This document shows, one piece after another, positions 44,201 to 54,229 of a stretch of DNA of 64,000 nucleotides. The first letter of the stretch is position 1. Each line of letters begins with the position of its first letter. Under the pieces are notes generated by a model. That model saw only the letters and a program-made list of their open reading frames with translations, searched no databases and was not told where the DNA came from. The position numbers and the translations under genes were made by a program. The stretch comes from Mucilaginibacter defluvii (GTDB lineage Bacteria > Bacteroidota > Bacteroidia > Sphingobacteriales > Sphingobacteriaceae): assembly GCF_039543225.1 (NCBI RefSeq), contig NZ_BAABJI010000002.1, positions 186,001 to 250,000 of the forward strand, given 5' to 3'.

Positions 44201-45091
44201 CTAATTCACATGTAGTCGCTTGAACTCCAGCGGTTTCATGCCCGTTTGCTTTTTAAAAAGTCGGGTAAAATAAGAACTATTTTCAAAGCCGAGTTGATAC
44301 GCTATCTCAGCCACGCCTTGTTGCCCCTGGCGCAACAGGTTTTTAGCTTCGCCGATAAGCGATATGTGTATCAGATCCATAGCCGTTTTGCCGGTTTCCT
44401 GTTTAAGCAGGTCACTCAGATACCTTGATGATACATGCAGGTTATCCGCTATTTGGTTTACTGATGGTAAGCCTTGTGTTTGTAACAAGCCTTTACGATA
44501 GTAATCCTGAAGTACCTCGTGGAAACGAGTGGCTGTTTTTCCGGAAACCTCGGTGCGGTTAACAAACTGGCGTTTATAATATCGCTGCGCATACATCAGC
44601 ATCGATGCTATATGCCCGAGTATAATTTCTCGGCTATATTCATCGGGATTATTTTCATATTCCAGCCTGATCTTGTCATATAGTTCCCACATCATTGATT
44701 CCTCACGTGGCGAAAGGTGCAAGGCTTCATTAACTTCATAATCAAAATAACCATACTTTGGCATGGCTTTATGGAGTTCGTGCCCGTTCAGGTAATCTTC
44801 ATGAATAAGCAGCATAAAACCTTTCTCTTCAAACTCGAGGTTTTTTATCTCGATGATCTGCCTCGGCTTAGTAAACATCATTGATCCATTAGAGTGATCA
44901 TACTCAGTGCGACCATATAGAATAACGCCCGATTTAAGTTTTTTGAAACCTATCATGTAGCAGTCACTGGTAAACTCCCGGTCACCCAGCGGGCAGTCTG
45001 TTTGGCACGCCAACACGCTAATTAAGGGATGCTCAGGCGGTGCCCAGCCGTTTGCTTTGTGGAGTTCTGCAAGTGTGCTGTAATGTTGCAT
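44201..45091 (-). CDS. AraC-family transcription regulator
   Basis: 296 residues. The N-terminal part is a ligand-type domain of unknown specificity (SGVILYGRTEYDHSNGSMMFTKPRQ). The C-terminal 100 residues hold the double helix-turn-helix: SVNQIADNLHVSSRYLSDLLKQETGKTAMD and VAEIAYQLGFENSSYFTRLFKKQTGMKPLEFK. It lies 38 bases downstream of an SDR gene on the same strand, a frequent pairing in Bacteroidota in which the regulator controls the neighbouring SDR. It is separated from the SusCD pair by a bidirectional terminator, so a role in that system is unlikely. Confidence 0.92.
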   Translation of the reverse strand: MQHYSTLAELHKANGWAPPEHPLISVLACQTDCPLGDREFTSDCYMIGFKKLKSGVILYGRTEYDHSNGSMMFTKPRQIIEIKNLEFEEKGFMLLIHEDYLNGHELHKAMPKYGYFDYEVNEALHLSPREESMMWELYDKIRLEYENNPDEYSREIILGHIASMLMYAQRYYKRQFVNRTEVSGKTATRFHEVLQDYYRKGLLQTQGLPSVNQIADNLHVSSRYLSDLLKQETGKTAMDLIHISLIGEAKNLLRQGQQGVAEIAYQLGFENSSYFTRLFKKQTGMKPLEFKRLHVN

Positions 45092-45129
45092 TATAGCTTA
45101 TTTATAAGTTGATTTTAAAGTTACAATTA

Positions 45130-45954
45130 TTAATGACCATGCGCTTCAATGCTTACATCTTTCCATTTTTTTATTTCCGTAAGTCTTTTGTTGTAAAGTT
45201 GCTCCACGCCATAGTAAGCTACTTTACCTAACAGCAACCTTAGCGGTGGGTTCGGGCTGTCAACTACTTTAAGTATGGCATCTATTGTAGCTTCCGGTTT
45301 GCCCCATGCGTCTGGATTGTCGCCGCCTTTGGCAAATGCTTCACGTACGGGGTTATAATCTTGAATGTCGGCAGTGGTTTGTATGGCTGAATTACCGGCC
45401 CATTCAGTTGAGTAGCCGTTAGGCTCAATCAAAGTAAATTTAATGCCCAGGTGCGCTACCTCACCTGCAATGGTTTCGCTCAATCCTTCTACAGCGAATT
45501 TAGATGCGTTATATAAGCCGAGCATCGGCAAGGTGGCTATTCCCAGAAAACTGGATACTTGGATTACGTGGCCGCTTTTTTGTTTACGCATAACCGGCAA
45601 TACCGCCTGCGTTACCCAAAGCAACCCAAAAAAGTTGGTTTCCATTTGTGCCCGGGCTTGCTCTTCGGTAGTTTCTTCAACGGTACCGAACAGGCCGTAC
45701 CCTGCGTTATTTATCAGGATATCAATACTGCCAAAATGTTCGGCTACCTGGTTTACTGCATCATTAACGGCGGTGTGGTTGGTAACATCTAATTGAACAG
45801 GCAATATGTTTTCGCCATATTTTTGTACGAGGTCGTCCAATGCCGACAGGTTGCGGGCTGTGGCAGCCACTTTATCACCGCGTTCTAAAAAGGCTTCGGC
45901 CCAAAGTTTACCAAAACCCCGTGATGCGCCTGTAATTAAAATTGTTTTTGACAT
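45130..45954 (-). CDS. Short-chain dehydrogenase/reductase
   Basis: 274 residues, the usual size of a classical SDR. TGASRGFG at residues 7-14 is the NAD(P)-binding motif, LINNAGYG the NNAG strand, QVSSFLG carries the catalytic serine and YNASK the YxxxK pair. The arginine just after the first motif strand (AATARN) suggests NADP(H) preference, which is inference. The substrate is unknown; close relatives are annotated as general SDR oxidoreductases next to AraC regulators, as here. Confidence 0.9.
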   Translation of the reverse strand: MSKTILITGASRGFGKLWAEAFLERGDKVAATARNLSALDDLVQKYGENILPVQLDVTNHTAVNDAVNQVAEHFGSIDILINNAGYGLFGTVEETTEEQARAQMETNFFGLLWVTQAVLPVMRKQKSGHVIQVSSFLGIATLPMLGLYNASKFAVEGLSETIAGEVAHLGIKFTLIEPNGYSTEWAGNSAIQTTADIQDYNPVREAFAKGGDNPDAWGKPEATIDAILKVVDSPNPPLRLLLGKVAYYGVEQLYNKRLTEIKKWKDVSIEAHGH

Positions 45955-46187
45955 GATTTTATTTTTTAAGTTGAACTATTTATTTTAACAATTCAAAATT
46001 GCTGAATTAGCCGCCACATAAATAGCCCGTTTGTATGTAAAAATAGCACAGATTTACGTCAGGATAATTTTTTAGTCATGGGTTCGATATATTGATCGTT
46101 TATATTTTGCGTAATGTATTTATATTGATAATTAGCATGTTATAGGTATCGTGTTTTAATTATATTTAACCGAAAATCCTTAAAACC

Positions 46188-47753
46188 ATGAAACCAATAA
46201 TTACCCGCGCATTGCCGGTTTTGTTTTGTATAACGATTACCGCTATGGCGACTTTCGCACAGGATGAGCCCGATACATCCATTTTTAACAAGATCAGAAA
46301 GGCTGAACTCAATAGTTCGCAAATACCACAAATTGCACATTACCTAACGGATGTATCCGGGGCAAGGTTAGCTGGTTCAAAAGGCTATAAACACGCGGCA
46401 AACTGGGCTGTAAGTAAACTTAAAAGCTGGGGCTTGGCAAACGCAAGGTTAGAGGAATGGGGCGATTTTGGCAAGCAATGGGATATTGAGGATTTTAGTA
46501 TCACGATGCGTGCGCCTTATGTTACGCCTTTAAGGGCATACCCAACCCCATGGTCGGCTGGTACTAAGGGTATTCAGCAGGGTGTGGTTTATTTGCTCAG
46601 TCCGCAGCAATACCAGGATAGCAGTTACCTCACACAACATGCCGCTGATTTAAAAGGTAAGTGGGTGTTGTTAACCGGTAATGCGAACAAAGGCGACGCA
46701 AAATTTAAGCCTGCTGCTGAAAGGCTTGCCGATACCACCCTGGCAAATCTGAAGGACCAATACATGGCAAGCCGTGCGGATATTGAGCGGGAAATAAAAG
46801 GAGTAGCGCTGTATAAAAAACTTGACGGCTTGATTGAAAAGGCGAGTGCGTTAGGCCTCATCATCGCAAGCCGCACAAATGCTGACGGTGCCGTATTTGT
46901 TCAGGCGTATACGGGCTTCCGCGTTTCAGATCCTGAAGGCATACCGCAGCTCAGCATGGCTATCGAGGATGGACAGCGCATTAAGCGGATGATATCATCA
47001 GGCCAGCAGGTTGAGATTGCTGTCAACATTAAAACGCAAACATCAACGGCCGATACCAAAGGGTACAACGTAGTGGCTGAGATACCGGGTGCCGATCCGA
47101 AGCTCAAAGCTGAAGTGGTGATGCTTGGCGGTCACCTCGACTCGTGGAGTGCCGCCACCGGCGCAACTGATAACGCCGCCGGATGTGTTGTGACGATGGA
47201 AGCGGTAAGGTTGCTTGATTCCCTCGGCCTGAAACCAAAACGTACCATACGTATTGCCTTATGGGATGGGGAAGAAGAAGGGCTTTTCGGCTCCTATGGA
47301 TATGTCAAAAAGCATTTCATGGATTCAAAAACTTTTAAAACTACCAAAGAGCAGAGCAAATTATCCGCTTATTTTAACCTGGATAACGGTACCGGAAAAA
47401 TTCGTGGTATTTTCACGCAGAACAACGCAGCTCTGCAATCAATATTTACCAAGTGGCTTAAGCCGTTTGCTGATTTGGGCGCTACAACCGTAACGAACAG
47501 CAACACCGGTTCAACCGATCATATCTCGTTTGACTGGGCCGGTATTCCTGCGTTCCAGTTTATACAGGATCCGCTTGATTATGAAACCCGCACACACCAT
47601 AGCAACCTGGACGATTATGACCACCTGCAAATGGATGATCTGAAACAGGCGGCCATTATTGTCGCTTCATTTGTTTACCAGACAAGCGTGCGCTCACAGC
47701 TATTACCGCGCAAACCACTCAAAAAGGAAGTTTTCGTATTTGAGGGTTTATAG
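46188..47753 (+). CDS. M28-family metallopeptidase, secreted
   Basis: 521 residues with a signal peptide (to about AQDE, 24). A PA-type insert lies around 115-270. The M28 zinc site is complete: GGHLDSW (His), TGATDNAAGC (bridging Asp), WDGEEEGLFGS (general-base Glu and zinc Glu), LDNGTGK (Asp) and STDHISFDWAGIPAFQ (His). This fits aminopeptidases or carboxypeptidases of the Q-type acting outside the cytoplasm. The gene has its own 233-base upstream region, and its 3' end overlaps the convergent 97-residue gene by 6 bases. Confidence 0.92.
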   Translation: MKPIITRALPVLFCITITAMATFAQDEPDTSIFNKIRKAELNSSQIPQIAHYLTDVSGARLAGSKGYKHAANWAVSKLKSWGLANARLEEWGDFGKQWDIEDFSITMRAPYVTPLRAYPTPWSAGTKGIQQGVVYLLSPQQYQDSSYLTQHAADLKGKWVLLTGNANKGDAKFKPAAERLADTTLANLKDQYMASRADIEREIKGVALYKKLDGLIEKASALGLIIASRTNADGAVFVQAYTGFRVSDPEGIPQLSMAIEDGQRIKRMISSGQQVEIAVNIKTQTSTADTKGYNVVAEIPGADPKLKAEVVMLGGHLDSWSAATGATDNAAGCVVTMEAVRLLDSLGLKPKRTIRIALWDGEEEGLFGSYGYVKKHFMDSKTFKTTKEQSKLSAYFNLDNGTGKIRGIFTQNNAALQSIFTKWLKPFADLGATTVTNSNTGSTDHISFDWAGIPAFQFIQDPLDYETRTHHSNLDDYDHLQMDDLKQAAIIVASFVYQTSVRSQLLPRKPLKKEVFVFEGL

Positions 47754-48041
47754 GTTTATCAGGTGATTGACTAACTGTTCCCATTCTTCATTTAATGAAA
47801 AGTGGGGGCGAGTTTTACCTGCTTTGTTATACCAGTAATCGGCGTTCCAAACGTCGCCCTCCTTACGGTGCAGGTAGGCGTGTACCCATGCGGATGTACG
47901 ATCGCTCAAATGATCCACCTGCTCGTGAGCGGTATGCCAGTCACCTCTACCATCAAACCAAAGGCTTTTTAGCTGTGGCGAAAGTGCAACGTCAGGCGCA
48001 GTATTGTTTAACGAACTTTTAAATTCACTTAACGTTTTCAT
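47748..48041 (-). CDS. Small conserved-looking protein of unknown function
   Basis: 97 residues, no signal or membrane segment. It is rich in His and Trp (LWFDGRGDWHTAHEQVDH, AWVHAYLHRKEGDVWNADYWYNKAGK), which resembles a widely distributed short hypothetical protein family I remember in Bacteroidota and cyanobacteria; I cannot name a domain. The clustered His residues could bind a metal. Its end overlaps the M28 gene end by 6 bases, and it lies 34 bases after the GH2 gene region begins on the same strand, so it is upstream of GH2. Confidence 0.72.
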   Translation of the reverse strand: MKTLSEFKSSLNNTAPDVALSPQLKSLWFDGRGDWHTAHEQVDHLSDRTSAWVHAYLHRKEGDVWNADYWYNKAGKTRPHFSLNEEWEQLVNHLINL

Positions 48042-48075
48042 AAGCCGTTTTTCGGCTAATATAGAGGTTTTGTTT

Positions 48076-49890
48076 TTACTGTTTCTTGTTCAATGTGTCA
48101 CCATCGGCAATCACCGCCTCATTAATTTCTTTTATGCGGTTAACCTGCATCTTCTCCACATCGCGGTCATAAGTAAGCATGCCGTTTACTTCGTGCTCCA
48201 CATCAGTAGTTTGCGTGTAGATGGCTACACTGAGGCCTTTATATTTCATGAGTTGCGTTACCTGCTGCATTAGTAACACATAACGGTCTGTTAAGGCAGT
48301 GGTAGTTGCTGCATAATCATATGCATTATTTTCTACCGGCCACATGTGTCCGCGGGTAAATAAACCTATACCCCCAAATTCGCCTAAGGATGCCGCCCGT
48401 TTATCGTCAGGTACCGAGGCGTCGTAAGGGCCAACATAAATATGCGTGTCAACAAAATCGCCGTTACCCGGGTCGCCGTAAGCTTTTTGGTAGCCCGGGT
48501 TGTTGTTAAAGCCGGAGTTACCATTTACCAGGCGCGAAGGATCGTATTGTTTTGTCCAGTTGGTGATGCTTTTAACATCGAACGCGCCCCAGTTCTCGTT
48601 AAAGGGGACCCAGGTAATAATCGACGGAGAATTAAAGTGATCGTCGATAATCGCTTTCCACTCCTTGCGGAAGTTTTTGCGTGTTACCGTGGTATCTTCA
48701 TGCTGGTACCAGATGGCCGGCATATCCTGCCAAACCAGCAGCCCCAATTTATCGGCCCAATAGTAAAACCTTTGCGGTTCGGTTTTCATGTGCTTACGTA
48801 TCAGGTTAAAGCCCGCTCTTTTAGTAAACTCCACATCAAACTTGAGTGCTTCGTCTGTCGGGGCGGTTAGTATACCGTCAGGCCAGTAGCCTTGGTCGAG
48901 CAGGCCAACCTGCATTACAAATTTGTTGTTGAGCAGCGGCCGTACTACGCCATTAACTTTAGCCAGCTTTACATCGCGCATACCGAAATAGCTTTTTACT
49001 TCGTCGGCAACTGTACCGTTGGCATTGTAAAGGGTCAGTTCAAGGTCGTAAAGAAAAGGCTTGTCGGGCGACCAGGTTAGCGGGTTTTCAATCAGTAAAT
49101 CAAAATAAGCGCCTGTAGTACCGTTAACCTGGCTAACGGCTTTTTTACCATTAAGCGCTACAGCTTTTACTTTGCTGCCTGCCGGGCTGTTTACCAGCAC
49201 ACGCAGCTTTTTGCCGGCCAGATCAGGTATAAGCCTGATTGAGGAGATATGTGTTTTGTTAACCGGTTCCAGCCAAACGGTTTGCCATATGCCTGATGTA
49301 AAAGTATAATCGCCACGTGGGCCGTTTTTTCCGGATGGCGTACGGCCATCGTTTGGGTCATGGGCGGCCACTATAATTGTGTTTTGGCCCTTTTTTAAAA
49401 ATGGAGTTATATTAAACGTAAATGCATCGTAACCACCGGCGTGTTCGCCCGCTTTTTTATCATTTACAAATACTGTCGCGTCATGATCTACCGCGTCAAA
49501 ATGTATCAATACCTGTTTGCCTTTCCAGGCGGCCGGAACTTCAAAGTTGCGGCGATACCACATGTTGATCTCCTGTTTACGGTTTATGCCCGATAGGTAC
49601 GCTTCAGGGCAATAGGGCACCTTTATTTGCTCCTTTACATTTTCAAAGGAGGCCGGCTGTTTCGGGCGTAGCGCTGTGGGAACGTCCTTACCGCCGCGGT
49701 AATCCCATTTGCCATTGAGGCACATCCAATCTTCGCGCTGTAATTGTGGACGCGGATATTCCTGGAACGGAACGTCGGCTTGCATGGCGGCGTTTGTCCA
49801 ACGGGTAGGCAATGGTGCCTGCTGTGCAGCTACGGAATAATGCACAAGCAGCACCAATACTAAAAAGTAAAGGCTTTTCAGGTTATTCAT
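48076..49890 (-). CDS. Glycoside hydrolase family 2 enzyme, secreted
   Basis: About 604 residues from ATG 49890; an ATG 15 bases upstream is possible but gives a poorer signal peptide. After the signal (to about AAQ) come the jelly-roll sugar-binding domain (MWYRRNFEVP, GGYDAFTFNITPFL), an Ig-like domain (about 215-305) and a TIM barrel with WVPFNENWG (acid/base Glu432) and SLGEFGG (nucleophile Glu504). The family covers beta-galactosidases, glucuronidases and mannosidases; this subgroup (PTDEALKFDVEFTKRAGFNLIRKH) is not assigned to a substrate by me. It stands alone on the minus strand within the pectin-related region. Confidence 0.88.
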   Translation of the reverse strand: MNNLKSLYFLVLVLLVHYSVAAQQAPLPTRWTNAAMQADVPFQEYPRPQLQREDWMCLNGKWDYRGGKDVPTALRPKQPASFENVKEQIKVPYCPEAYLSGINRKQEINMWYRRNFEVPAAWKGKQVLIHFDAVDHDATVFVNDKKAGEHAGGYDAFTFNITPFLKKGQNTIIVAAHDPNDGRTPSGKNGPRGDYTFTSGIWQTVWLEPVNKTHISSIRLIPDLAGKKLRVLVNSPAGSKVKAVALNGKKAVSQVNGTTGAYFDLLIENPLTWSPDKPFLYDLELTLYNANGTVADEVKSYFGMRDVKLAKVNGVVRPLLNNKFVMQVGLLDQGYWPDGILTAPTDEALKFDVEFTKRAGFNLIRKHMKTEPQRFYYWADKLGLLVWQDMPAIWYQHEDTTVTRKNFRKEWKAIIDDHFNSPSIITWVPFNENWGAFDVKSITNWTKQYDPSRLVNGNSGFNNNPGYQKAYGDPGNGDFVDTHIYVGPYDASVPDDKRAASLGEFGGIGLFTRGHMWPVENNAYDYAATTTALTDRYVLLMQQVTQLMKYKGLSVAIYTQTTDVEHEVNGMLTYDRDVEKMQVNRIKEINEAVIADGDTLNKKQ

Positions 49891-50146
49891 AAAAATATAG
49901 TTCAATACTGGTTACGCTGTCTAATATACACTTTAATTGCCTAAACCGATGCTTTGTCAGGTTGTTAATAAGTCGATTCAGCACGCCAAATCAGTTTTAT
50001 TTATCGGCTGTAAAGAATGCTATGCATGCTGATGTATAAATTGCTGTACAAACAATCCTTTTAATATATATGTAACATGTTTGATAAAGCAAAACATTTA
50101 CATAGCACGATTATTGTTGCTTATACCTTACTTTGAGGGAAGCACA

Positions 50147-50533
50147 GTGGCGACAAATAATATAAATAATACGGGGCACAAGCATTTGCTGATAATAGAA
50201 GACGACCTCGACATAACTGACATATTAACAGTTTTATTTACCGACGAAGGTTACACCGTTACGTCAATTAATCAAACGGACGACATCATTCGTACGGTTG
50301 AAGAGGTAAAACCCGACCTGATTATTACCGATTATATTTTAGAAGGTATAAACGGCGGTGAATATTGCAGTCAGGTAAAAAATAATCCCGAAACGGCGCA
50401 TATACCGGTGGTGTTACTATCAGGTTATGCTAAGGTCTTAGAATCGCTGGGAAATTACGGTGCCGACGCGGTAATTTATAAGCCGTTTGATAACAATGAA
50501 CTGATTGACACGGTAGGCGCGATGTTGTCATAA
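50147..50533 (+). CDS. Stand-alone response-regulator receiver domain
   Basis: About 128 residues starting at GTG 50147, chosen because GAGGGA lies about seven bases before it and because the longer in-frame extension (from a TTG at 50081) adds a non-conserved hydrophobic piece. The receiver signatures are complete: IIEDD (acidic pair), LIITDYIL with phospho-acceptor Asp62, LLSGYAK (Ser switch) and IYKPFD (Lys). There is no output domain, so it acts through protein contacts with an unlinked kinase; no histidine kinase is in the window. Confidence 0.87.
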   Translation: MATNNINNTGHKHLLIIEDDLDITDILTVLFTDEGYTVTSINQTDDIIRTVEEVKPDLIITDYILEGINGGEYCSQVKNNPETAHIPVVLLSGYAKVLESLGNYGADAVIYKPFDNNELIDTVGAMLS

Positions 50534-50566
50534 CAAGTCAGCCTTTTAAGTATATTGCTCCTGTTT

Positions 50567-51133
50567 ATGAAAAGTCCGTCATCAGCTATAATTTCATTTT
50601 GTCTGATTATCGCCTCATGCGGTAACCCGAATAATTCCACCAAGGTAATTACGGAAAAAAAGGATTCAACAGCTACAGGGAGCAAGGCCGTATCATCTAC
50701 ACCAAGCAAAGCCAACGGCAAATATGAAGGTACTTATGAGCGGGTTCCCCTGGTTGATGAAACAGGCGCTTGCCCCATGACGTTGGTGATTGATCGTAAC
50801 AGTACAGGTTACAATTACCTACTTAATCTGAGTAAACAACGTTACAGCGGAAAAGCCAGTATTACAAGCGAAGGGAACGAGACTTTTTTAACGCTCGAAG
50901 GCATCCGATGGTCAGAATACGAGGGTGACATATCAGGCGAAGACAATGATACCACGCAAACATCCGCTGATAGCGTTGAAATTCCGGTAGGAGTGGGCGC
51001 CTTGGTAACCGATTCCGGGTTTGTGATACAAAACACCGGTAACGCTATGAACTATTATGTAAAATTTGCCGGCTGCGATTGTAAGTATATCAATCTTGTA
51101 AAGCGAAAAAGGGCTAAACGGATAATCAATTAA
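50567..51133 (+). CDS. Lipoprotein of unknown function
   Basis: About 188 residues from ATG 50567; an in-frame TTG 12 bases earlier is less likely. The signal ends at IIASCGN, a good lipobox. A low-complexity linker rich in Ser, Thr and Lys follows, then a compact beta-rich domain (GKYEGTYERVPLVDETGACPMTLVIDR, YYVKFAGCDCKYINLVKRKR) with three cysteines. It resembles NlpE/lipocalin-like small lipoproteins only in general shape. It starts 34 bases after the receiver gene and may share its transcript. Confidence 0.72.
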   Translation: MKSPSSAIISFCLIIASCGNPNNSTKVITEKKDSTATGSKAVSSTPSKANGKYEGTYERVPLVDETGACPMTLVIDRNSTGYNYLLNLSKQRYSGKASITSEGNETFLTLEGIRWSEYEGDISGEDNDTTQTSADSVEIPVGVGALVTDSGFVIQNTGNAMNYYVKFAGCDCKYINLVKRKRAKRIIN

Positions 51134-51219
51134 AACAGTCGAATAATCTATTGCAACCCTTTTTGTTAGCCATGAACTTAGCGCGATTATTAATAACTAC
51201 TTAAAGTATCACCAGAATC

Positions 51220-51402
51220 ATGAAAAAAACCGACCTGTTATTATCACTACTCATTATTACATTATTAGCGACTGCTGTATGGGCAAAAATCAACCATGTT
51301 GATTACTCAAACAACATAATTGATTTTTCTATTATCGGCTCGTTACTCATTTTGATTACTTTAATTATACGCGCCATAACCCGTATGCTTAAAGCAAAGT
51401 AA
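51220..51402 (+). CDS. Small two-helix membrane protein
   Basis: 60 residues with two clear membrane helices (about 5-22 and 37-54) joined by a short polar loop (KINHVDYSNN) and a positive C-terminus (RMLKAK). It starts at an ATG 87 bases after the lipoprotein gene and ends 8 bases before the convergent GH95 stop. Small proteins like this are easy to miss; the clean two-helix pattern, Lys-Lys start and end, and position support a real gene. Function unknown. Confidence 0.55.
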   Translation: MKKTDLLLSLLIITLLATAVWAKINHVDYSNNIIDFSIIGSLLILITLIIRAITRMLKAK

Positions 51403-51409
51403 TATCACA

Positions 51410-53857
51410 TCAAGATTTAAGCGTATACAAACCGCCCTTTTTTACCTTGATGTTAGTAATATAACCGTTTGAGGTTTTAACTGATTTTACATTTTGCCCT
51501 GTCACTTTAATAGGTGCAGGTGTGCGTATAGTGCAAGTGCCGTTAATTGTAGATTTGATAATCGCACTGCTTAACTTATGCTTATTCCAATTAATATCAA
51601 CAGTATAACCACCGCGTGCTTTTAAGCCTTTAACTGCTCCGTTTTGCCATTCGTCGGGCAAAGCAGGCAATAGGTTAATCTCACCGTATATGCTTTGCAG
51701 CAACATTTCGGCTATACCGGCAGTGCCGCCAAAGTTACCATCAATCTGAAATGGCGGATGCGCATCGAACATGTTGGGATAAGTACCGCCACCTCTGCCA
51801 TAATTAGTGTCATTCTCTTTGGTCAGGCGCAATAGATCGCGAACCAGCGTATAAGCATGATTACCATCCCAAAGCCTGGCCCAAAAGTTGATTTTCCAGG
51901 CCTTGCTCCAACCGGTACCTTCATCGCCCCTGATGTTAAGTGTTTTGCGGGCGGCTTCAGCAAGCTCTGGTGTTTTTGCAGGTGATATCTGGTCGGCAGG
52001 GTAAAGTCCGTATAGATGTGATACGTGGCGGTGATGCACTTCCACATCGTCCCAATCCTTATACCATTCCACTATATTGCCCTTTTTACCGATGTGGAAC
52101 GGATAAAGCTTTTTCTGTTTTTCTACCACCTGCCGCTGCAGGTTAGCATCAATGCCTAATGTTTTTGCCGCCATAAGGTAGTTGATAAACAACTCGCGGA
52201 TAATCGACATATCCATGGTTGATGCCAGCGCGATAGCGCCCTCTTTCCCGTTTTCATCCCTGAAAGAGTTTTCAGGTGATCCGGAAGGTGCCGTTACCCA
52301 ATAACCATCCTTGTCCTTAATAAGATAACCTAAAGTGAATATAACCGCCTCTTTCATTAAAGGATAAGCTGTGTTTTTAAGAAACACCTTATCGTTTGTA
52401 AATTCATAATGCTGCCATAGGTGTTCTGATAACCAGTTGGCGCCCATTGACCAGTTGGCCCATTTAGGGTCGCCGCTGCCTTCGCCTACCGGGTTAGCCA
52501 TTGCCCATATATCACTGTTGTGATGCGCCACCCAACCATTGAGCCCATAATATTCTTTAGCCACGTTTTTGCCATTGGCAGCCATGTTCTTAATAAGTTG
52601 CATCAGCGGTTGGTGCAGTTCAGACAGATTGGTGATTTCAGCCGGCCAGTAGTTCATCTGCGCGTTAATGTTGGTGGTATAGTTTGAACTCCATGCCGGG
52701 CGCAGATCCTTGTTCCAGATACCCTGAAGATTAGCGGCAGCGCTTCCGGGCCTTGAGCTGGAGATAAGCAGATACCTCCCGTAATGAAAATACAGAGCTT
52801 CCAGGCCGGTGTCGTGGCCGCCTTTAGCGTAAAGTTCGAGGCGTTTGTCAGTAGGGTTGGATCTTAACCCTGCATCGTCGCTGCCCAAATTCAGTTTTAC
52901 CCGGTTAAAGTATTTTTGATAATCAGCAATATGAGCATTTAATAGGCTTTCGTATGATTTAAGGGCTGCTTTATTTAAATAGCCCATTGATATTTTTTGC
53001 TCATCTTTTCCGTTAGTGTCTGGGCATTTGTCAAACCCGTTAAAGCTGGTAGCAGCTGATAGCAGAAAAACCACTTCGTTAGCATCCTTAACCTGTATAC
53101 CGTTTTCCGTTGCGCTTACCTCGCCGCCTTTATTAATCGCCTTAACCAATAACCGGAAACGCATACCGCCGCAGCCGTTTTCGGGGGAGTAGCTAATTGC
53201 ATTTTTGGAGTCGATATAGTTAGGTTCCACATTTGTAGGTGCCTGGCCGCTTAATATATATATTTTATCGCCGGTTACGGAGTTGGTTGCTTTGAGCTTG
53301 CTTTTGGTATTTACCGATAAATTTAGTTTCCCGGGCTTATCTGCCTTGATACGGATAACGATAACCTGGTCGGCCGCTGATGAAAACACCTCGCGGGTAT
53401 AGTTAACGTTATCAACAGAAAATTTTGTAGTTGAGATAGCCTTTGATATGTCCAGATCACGGTAGTAACCGTTAACGGCTTCTGAGCCTAAATCCTGTTT
53501 AATATTTAAGTCGCCAAGTGGCAGATAGCTTTGCGAATATGGCCCCTGCATTTTTTTGCATAGCTCCAGGGCCTTTTGGTACTCGCCATTCAATATAGCC
53601 TCACGTACTATGGGCAGGTATTTAGATGCTTCAGGGTTGAGGCTTGGTTTAACCGGCCCGCCTGACCATAGCGTACCTTCATTAAGTTGCAGCAGTTCAT
53701 TTTCAGGATTGCCGAAAACCATGGCACCCAAGCGCCCGTTCCCAACAGGTAAGGCTTCTGTCCATACAGCAGCGGGTTTATCATACCACAACTTTAAATC
53801 CTGTGTAAATCCAATAAAAGGTAGTAATACACAAAGAACCAATAATTTGATCTTCAT
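51410..53857 (-). CDS. Glycoside hydrolase family 95 (alpha-L-fucosidase / alpha-L-galactosidase type), secreted
   Basis: About 815 residues from ATG 53857 (the signal peptide starts right there: [19 protein letters not shown]); another ATG 9 bases earlier is possible. The start [29 protein letters not shown] is the typical GH95 N-terminal domain. The catalytic (alpha/alpha)6 part includes [12 protein letters not shown], a conserved Asn/Glu region, and [13 protein letters not shown]. Family members remove terminal alpha-1,2-L-fucose or L-galactose. The divergent neighbours (LgoD-like and UxaB) favour L-galactose here, but specificity in GH95 cannot be read with certainty from sequence. Confidence 0.9.
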   Translation of the reverse strand: MKIKLLVLCVLLPFIGFTQDLKLWYDKPAAVWTEALPVGNGRLGAMVFGNPENELLQLNEGTLWSGGPVKPSLNPEASKYLPIVREAILNGEYQKALELCKKMQGPYSQSYLPLGDLNIKQDLGSEAVNGYYRDLDISKAISTTKFSVDNVNYTREVFSSAADQVIVIRIKADKPGKLNLSVNTKSKLKATNSVTGDKIYILSGQAPTNVEPNYIDSKNAISYSPENGCGGMRFRLLVKAINKGGEVSATENGIQVKDANEVVFLLSAATSFNGFDKCPDTNGKDEQKISMGYLNKAALKSYESLLNAHIADYQKYFNRVKLNLGSDDAGLRSNPTDKRLELYAKGGHDTGLEALYFHYGRYLLISSSRPGSAAANLQGIWNKDLRPAWSSNYTTNINAQMNYWPAEITNLSELHQPLMQLIKNMAANGKNVAKEYYGLNGWVAHHNSDIWAMANPVGEGSGDPKWANWSMGANWLSEHLWQHYEFTNDKVFLKNTAYPLMKEAVIFTLGYLIKDKDGYWVTAPSGSPENSFRDENGKEGAIALASTMDMSIIRELFINYLMAAKTLGIDANLQRQVVEKQKKLYPFHIGKKGNIVEWYKDWDDVEVHHRHVSHLYGLYPADQISPAKTPELAEAARKTLNIRGDEGTGWSKAWKINFWARLWDGNHAYTLVRDLLRLTKENDTNYGRGGGTYPNMFDAHPPFQIDGNFGGTAGIAEMLLQSIYGEINLLPALPDEWQNGAVKGLKARGGYTVDINWNKHKLSSAIIKSTINGTCTIRTPAPIKVTGQNVKSVKTSNGYITNIKVKKGGLYTLKS

Positions 53858-54008
53858 AGCTTGCAAAAAATAGGTTTATAATATAATGCAGGTTTAACGG
53901 CCAGCTCAAATATAGCTTAACGCGCTAAGCACGGCGAAAAAAATGCTGGTTTAGTAATAACTTATTTTGGTAAAAAGTTAAGCGAAAATAGCAAGCTGTA
54001 ATAATCGA

Positions 54009-54047
54009 CAATAGCTTAAAAATTCACTTTTTATTTTTAAGCTATTG
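54009..54047. repeat. 15-base perfect inverted repeat in the GH95/lgoD divergent region
   Basis: Arms 54009-54023 (CAATAGCTTAAAAAT) and 54033-54047 are perfect reverse complements with a 9-base centre. It lies 151 bases upstream of the GH95 start and 182 bases before the dehydrogenase start, in the 372-base gap 53858-54229, which holds no ORF. It has no GC-rich core or T-run, so an operator for the divergent genes is more likely than a terminator. Confidence 0.7.
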
Positions 54048-54229
54048 GTAATCAGTTCATAATTTATTTTATGATCGCTTTTGTTGCGTTTGTCCAACTC
54101 ATTGCAAAGCTAATCGCATACATAAGTTCCAATGTAATATTGTTTACAATTGTTTTAATTTGACATTTAATCCGGCAGGTAAAAATTCATCATTATTCGC
54201 GCATGCCATACCAATTGAATTTGATTTAA

